The notes under the pieces are model-generated. The model saw nothing but the letters and a program-made list of their open reading frames with translations, was not told the origin of the DNA and ran no database searches. From Sneathiella aquimaris (GTDB taxonomy: Bacteria > Pseudomonadota > Alphaproteobacteria > Sneathiellales > Sneathiellaceae): 64,000 bases of DNA. The stretch lies in contig NZ_CP112881.1 in the NCBI RefSeq assembly GCF_026409565.1, positions 2,921,501 through 2,985,500 of the forward strand, read 5' to 3'. Made by a program: the position numbers and the translations under genes. Below, in pieces: positions 62,301 to 64,000 of this stretch; position 1 is the stretch's first letter; each line of letters begins with the position of its first letter.

Positions 62301-62678
62301 CACCACAGTGATGATGGTATTTTCATATTGATTTATGAGATGGCGAAGATCCTCCGGATCAAGCTGTTGTGATAACGCCGTAGACCCAACAAGATCACAG
62401 AAAACGACTGTCAGAAGCCGACGCTCTGCTGCGGTTCGCGGGATCTCTGCCAACCCTTTTAAAACAGATCCAGTGCTTTTATCTGGTGTCAGGCCTGCTG
62501 GATTTACCGCGCGCAATATTCTTTTCCGAGGACCCATTGGCAGTCCAAGTTCTTTTAAATCCGCATCGTTCAGATCCGAAACATCCTCAAAAGTGATCTC
62601 ATTTTCCCGAAAAACCTCGATATACTTATCAAGGTCAAGATCAGTCAGCCATTGTCGTAAAGTATCGGACATCGACAT
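59385..62678 (-). CDS. SAM domain - class III cyclase - AAA ATPase - TPR signalling protein
   Basis: 1097 residues. An N-terminal SAM (sterile alpha motif) domain occupies about residues 5-60; a class III adenylate/guanylate cyclase domain (about 85-250) has FCDLVGST (metal Asp95), KFLGDG (second metal Asp139) and the GVTPNLAARLQ segment (Asn and Arg). An AAA/STAND-type ATPase follows, with Walker A GEAGIGKS at 313-320 and VLEDAHW as a Walker B-like segment, then a tetratricopeptide-rich C-terminus. This cyclase-ATPase-TPR arrangement is known in Alphaproteobacteria and Myxobacteria; protein-protein sensing controls nucleotide synthesis. The N-terminal SAM domain is a less common addition. 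Confidence 0.9.
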   Translation of the reverse strand: MSMSDTLRQWLTDLDLDKYIEVFRENEITFEDVSDLNDADLKELGLPMGPRKRILRAVNPAGLTPDKSTGSVLKGLAEIPRTAAERRLLTVVFCDLVGSTALSQQLDPEDLRHLINQYENTIITVVKKYGGFVAKFLGDGALIYFGWPLAHEDQAVRAIYASLDIISAVKDLSVIGNLKLRTRVGIASGEVVVGNLDGETERGIGEVTGVTPNLAARLQSAVKPDQIAISAMTKELVGQSFILEELAPVNLKGFEERVPMWLVVGEASVGSRFSIFHEKMISEFVGQTRELSIIRDAWSRACHGQGQFLIISGEAGIGKSRIIEEIRHEIRGMRHLDLQHQCSAFHANSAFFPIIQRIKLAANITYDDTNENRLNKLEMLLEDISEDLPRDVPLFASLLSLPYLGQYKPLNLPAHQRRVLLMDAIVNQLKKCAQSQPVLFVLEDAHWIDPTTETLFLEIMPFLKDLPILMIVSHRPDYTPPSSSETPTTVINLKRLGMEHCRKIANRLGGNVLKPKVIEEVAKRAEGIPLYVEEMTRSLLDNGSKTEKIPISLQASLIARLDRLAEGKIVAQIGAVIGREFSGTLIEMLVPMYKEDIQHTLRLLVRSGLVTEHQHGGDVHYVFKHALIQNAAYEALLKSKRLTYHSQIADVYIRDYPEVISDYPQQIAHHLSKAHRPVEAADFWILAGKRAAERSEQQEAVFNLEKALRELKYFTVDVQQDEYELGIRLALGASLLAIHGWSASDVKENYDKAATLGKKVGTIHQRVAASHGLANVFFLNGKINDARTLADQELETAIEQNDQTLLMGGHRSVGMCGFFAGDFRYAADHLSQAISLYDQKLHSVQAFDQGTDPNVIAVSVRSWANWFLGKTGEANKQMKEAIAFADRLNHPFSTAYAKSIASSVCQTDQDYKKAQKYASEAREIAAEFSFPYWLGWASIIFGWSIAGSGECDEGLKILREGQAIYESTGALQIKPYSLTLEAEIHGWAGRYETGLGLLQQALVENSETDVSFYEAETLRLMSQFTHSVNPGSALVQDCLNKAMAVARQQKALALEQRALINAARTNAITEEKIAKLASGIEAYYGVVLQSRLLQKIN

Positions 62679-63151
62679 TTCTCTTTATTTTGACGACAGG
62701 AAAGAAATTTACAGTTGGAACAAGCGTATATTCAGGGGAACTGTAATAATAAGAGTAGTAAATCGCGCCTTATACTTCCCGAACAATATTCTTTATATCA
62801 GAATTAAAGAATATAGTTAAGATATCAAGTAGAACCCCAATTATCCCGGATGTTAAAAGCTTGGCTTGGGCAATTCTCCAGTCGCAAAAGGGGCACCTGT
62901 CATGGATATCAACAGATGTTCGATTGCCCTTGATCTACGTCAGTTTCATTGAAAAGGATCAATTCTGTTTCAGATCAAAGCATGGTTTACCCGAAGATTT
63001 GAAGGGTAGCCCTCCAAAGAATGAATTTTGTTCTGTAACCATTTCCGGGCCAGACACCGGGATATGACAATCAGGGAGACCGTTTCAGGAGTACTTAAAA
63101 CCCGCCTGTTTCGACCAGATTGAAACGATTTCGTGGTCGCCATTCGGCTTC
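62679..63151. other. 473-base intergenic region with a perfect 10-bp inverted repeat
   Basis: AT-rich left half; no gene is supported. ATATTCTTTA (62786-62795) and TAAAGAATAT (62805-62814) form a perfect dyad with a 9-base loop, about 108-136 bases upstream of the cyclase ATG (62678). It may be an operator or a stem-loop. The right part of the gap holds only weak short frames. Confidence 0.6.
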
Positions 63152-64000
63152 CTATTCAGGGTGGCCGGCCTTACGCAAACCTTCCATAATGTGATCAAAA
63201 TCATCCGGTGCCAGGTTCCATTTATGCATTTCAGCGGCAACGGAAATATCTGGCTTCAGTTTGTTCATCTGATCAAGCGAGCGCGCCGCTTCCTCTCGGC
63301 CCAATTGACCCAAGGCAGCCGCATTCAGAAGATGTGTCCAGTAAAAATCAGGCATGCTGATACGGGCAATATCGACAAGCGTCTCTTCATAGGCGCCTTC
63401 ATGATAATGGAACCGGGCATTAGCAAAATGATACCACCCCGGATGCAGTGGGTTTAATGCCTGTGCCCGTCTTGACAACTCGGTCCCGCGATCAAATTCT
63501 CCCATATAAGCAAGGAAATGACCAATATCGGCTAGAATTTCTGGATCATTCGGATTGAGATCCAAGGCCCGTTTGGCCTCAGCCTCGAACTTTGCGTTGT
63601 CTTTTTGGAAAAAATGGACAATTGCCAACCAGCAATGAGCGTAGGCATTTTCTGGATCGAGCCGGGTAGCCGTAAGCGCCATCCTCAAGGCACGGTTCAC
63701 AGGGTCAGGCCGCGGGTTGGCATCAAATCGATATTCTGCGAGATAAACATTGGCAAGCAACGCATATGCATCAGCATAATTCGGATCAAGCGAAATAGCT
63801 TTTTCCAGGAGATCGCGCGCCTCGGCATGCATTTCCTCGTTAAGTGTTGCGGTGTAGCGCCGGGCCCGTAGCAGGCAATCATACGCGTCAAGGTTCGAAG
63901 GACTTTTTTCAAGCGACCGCGTCAACGCAGCGTTTTGAATTTTAATGCCCAGGGAAGCAACAATCATGTGGGTCACGGCATCCTGAACAGCGAACAGGTC
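63152..64000 (-). CDS. C-terminal TPR part of a probable adenylate cyclase (partial)
   Basis: The frame is open to the window edge and continues beyond it: the last bases read DLFAVQDAVTHMIVASLG, so the N-terminus is missing. What is present is mostly tetratricopeptide repeats (YADAYALLANVYLAEYRFD, YAHCWLAIVHFFQKDNAKFEAEAKRALDLNPNDPEILADIGHFLAYMGEF) preceded by the (A/F)ALQDAVT-type segment found after the TolB-like/cyclase modules of CyaA-type TPR proteins. A class III cyclase domain upstream is therefore expected but not seen. Neighbouring gene is also a cyclase-TPR protein. Annotated ends: 63152 is the stop. Confidence 0.8.
   Translation of the reverse strand, partial: DLFAVQDAVTHMIVASLGIKIQNAALTRSLEKSPSNLDAYDCLLRARRYTATLNEEMHAEARDLLEKAISLDPNYADAYALLANVYLAEYRFDANPRPDPVNRALRMALTATRLDPENAYAHCWLAIVHFFQKDNAKFEAEAKRALDLNPNDPEILADIGHFLAYMGEFDRGTELSRRAQALNPLHPGWYHFANARFHYHEGAYEETLVDIARISMPDFYWTHLLNAAALGQLGREEAARSLDQMNKLKPDISVAAEMHKWNLAPDDFDHIMEGLRKAGHPE

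Noticed and set aside
62861-63067. 68-residue open frame in the long right-hand gap
   Set aside because: No ribosome site, no recognisable domain and mixed composition; reads as chance.

Overview
The window reads as about 64 kb of chromosome from a free-living, probably marine, alphaproteobacterium. The evidence is a complete fixH-ccoG-ccoPQON / hemN / fnr microaerobic block with a TTGA-N6-TCAA box, a fused indolepyruvate:ferredoxin oxidoreductase, a GN-class sortase with its dedicated VIT/vWA substrate, a DUF1127 protein beside a LysR regulator, a PAS_5-type protein, several class III cyclases and a deoxyhypusine-synthase-like polyamine operon. Base composition looks near-balanced (roughly 47-50 % GC by eye, not computed). 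A Sneathiella/Kiloniella-like lineage would fit, but this is inference. I found no rRNA, tRNA, insertion sequence, prophage or CRISPR array.

Layout. 1-8.1 kb: cbb3 oxidase operon with assembly genes, oxygen-independent haem synthesis (hemN) and the oxygen sensor Fnr, all on the minus strand; the oxidase operon has a well-placed class II FNR promoter. 8.1-12.7 kb: two tandem acyl-CoA dehydrogenase paralogues and a divergent LysR gene. 12.8-21.2 kb: glyoxalase II-like hydrolase, membrane cyclase, giant indolepyruvate oxidoreductase with a divergent Lrp regulator, an M15-type peptidase, a DUF3108 protein and UppP. 21.3-24.0 kb: sortase and its target. 24.1-27.7 kb: a Tat-exported molybdenum hydroxylase whose two subunits and AraC regulator are joined by ATGA overlaps. 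27.8-31.0 kb: polyamine operon (decarboxylase, deoxyhypusine-synthase-like enzyme, agmatinase-family enzyme). 31.1-44.7 kb: PAS histidine kinase, small monooxygenase, LysR/DUF1127 pair, crotonase, MFS, TRIC-type channel, serine hydrolase, MATE pump, aldehyde dehydrogenase and adenosine/adenine deaminase.

From 44.8 to 59.3 kb the window becomes more accessory: two full-length paralogues of a family I cannot name (44.9 and 56.3 kb), a secreted nuclease, a signal-less NMT1-like binding protein, a PAS_5 protein, an overlapping DUF3429 / renalase-like flavoprotein / SDR operon, an AraC regulator with a possible 7-codon leader, a HEPN (AbiU2-like) protein and an orphan lipoprotein. The right end (59.4-64 kb) holds a SAM-cyclase-ATPase-TPR signalling protein and the C-terminal part of a second TPR protein, likely another cyclase.

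The candidates I consider most novel are the unnamed paralogue family with its HEPN/lipoprotein neighbours, the crotonase lacking both catalytic glutamates, the polyamine operon, and several perfect inverted repeats placed at regulator promoters.
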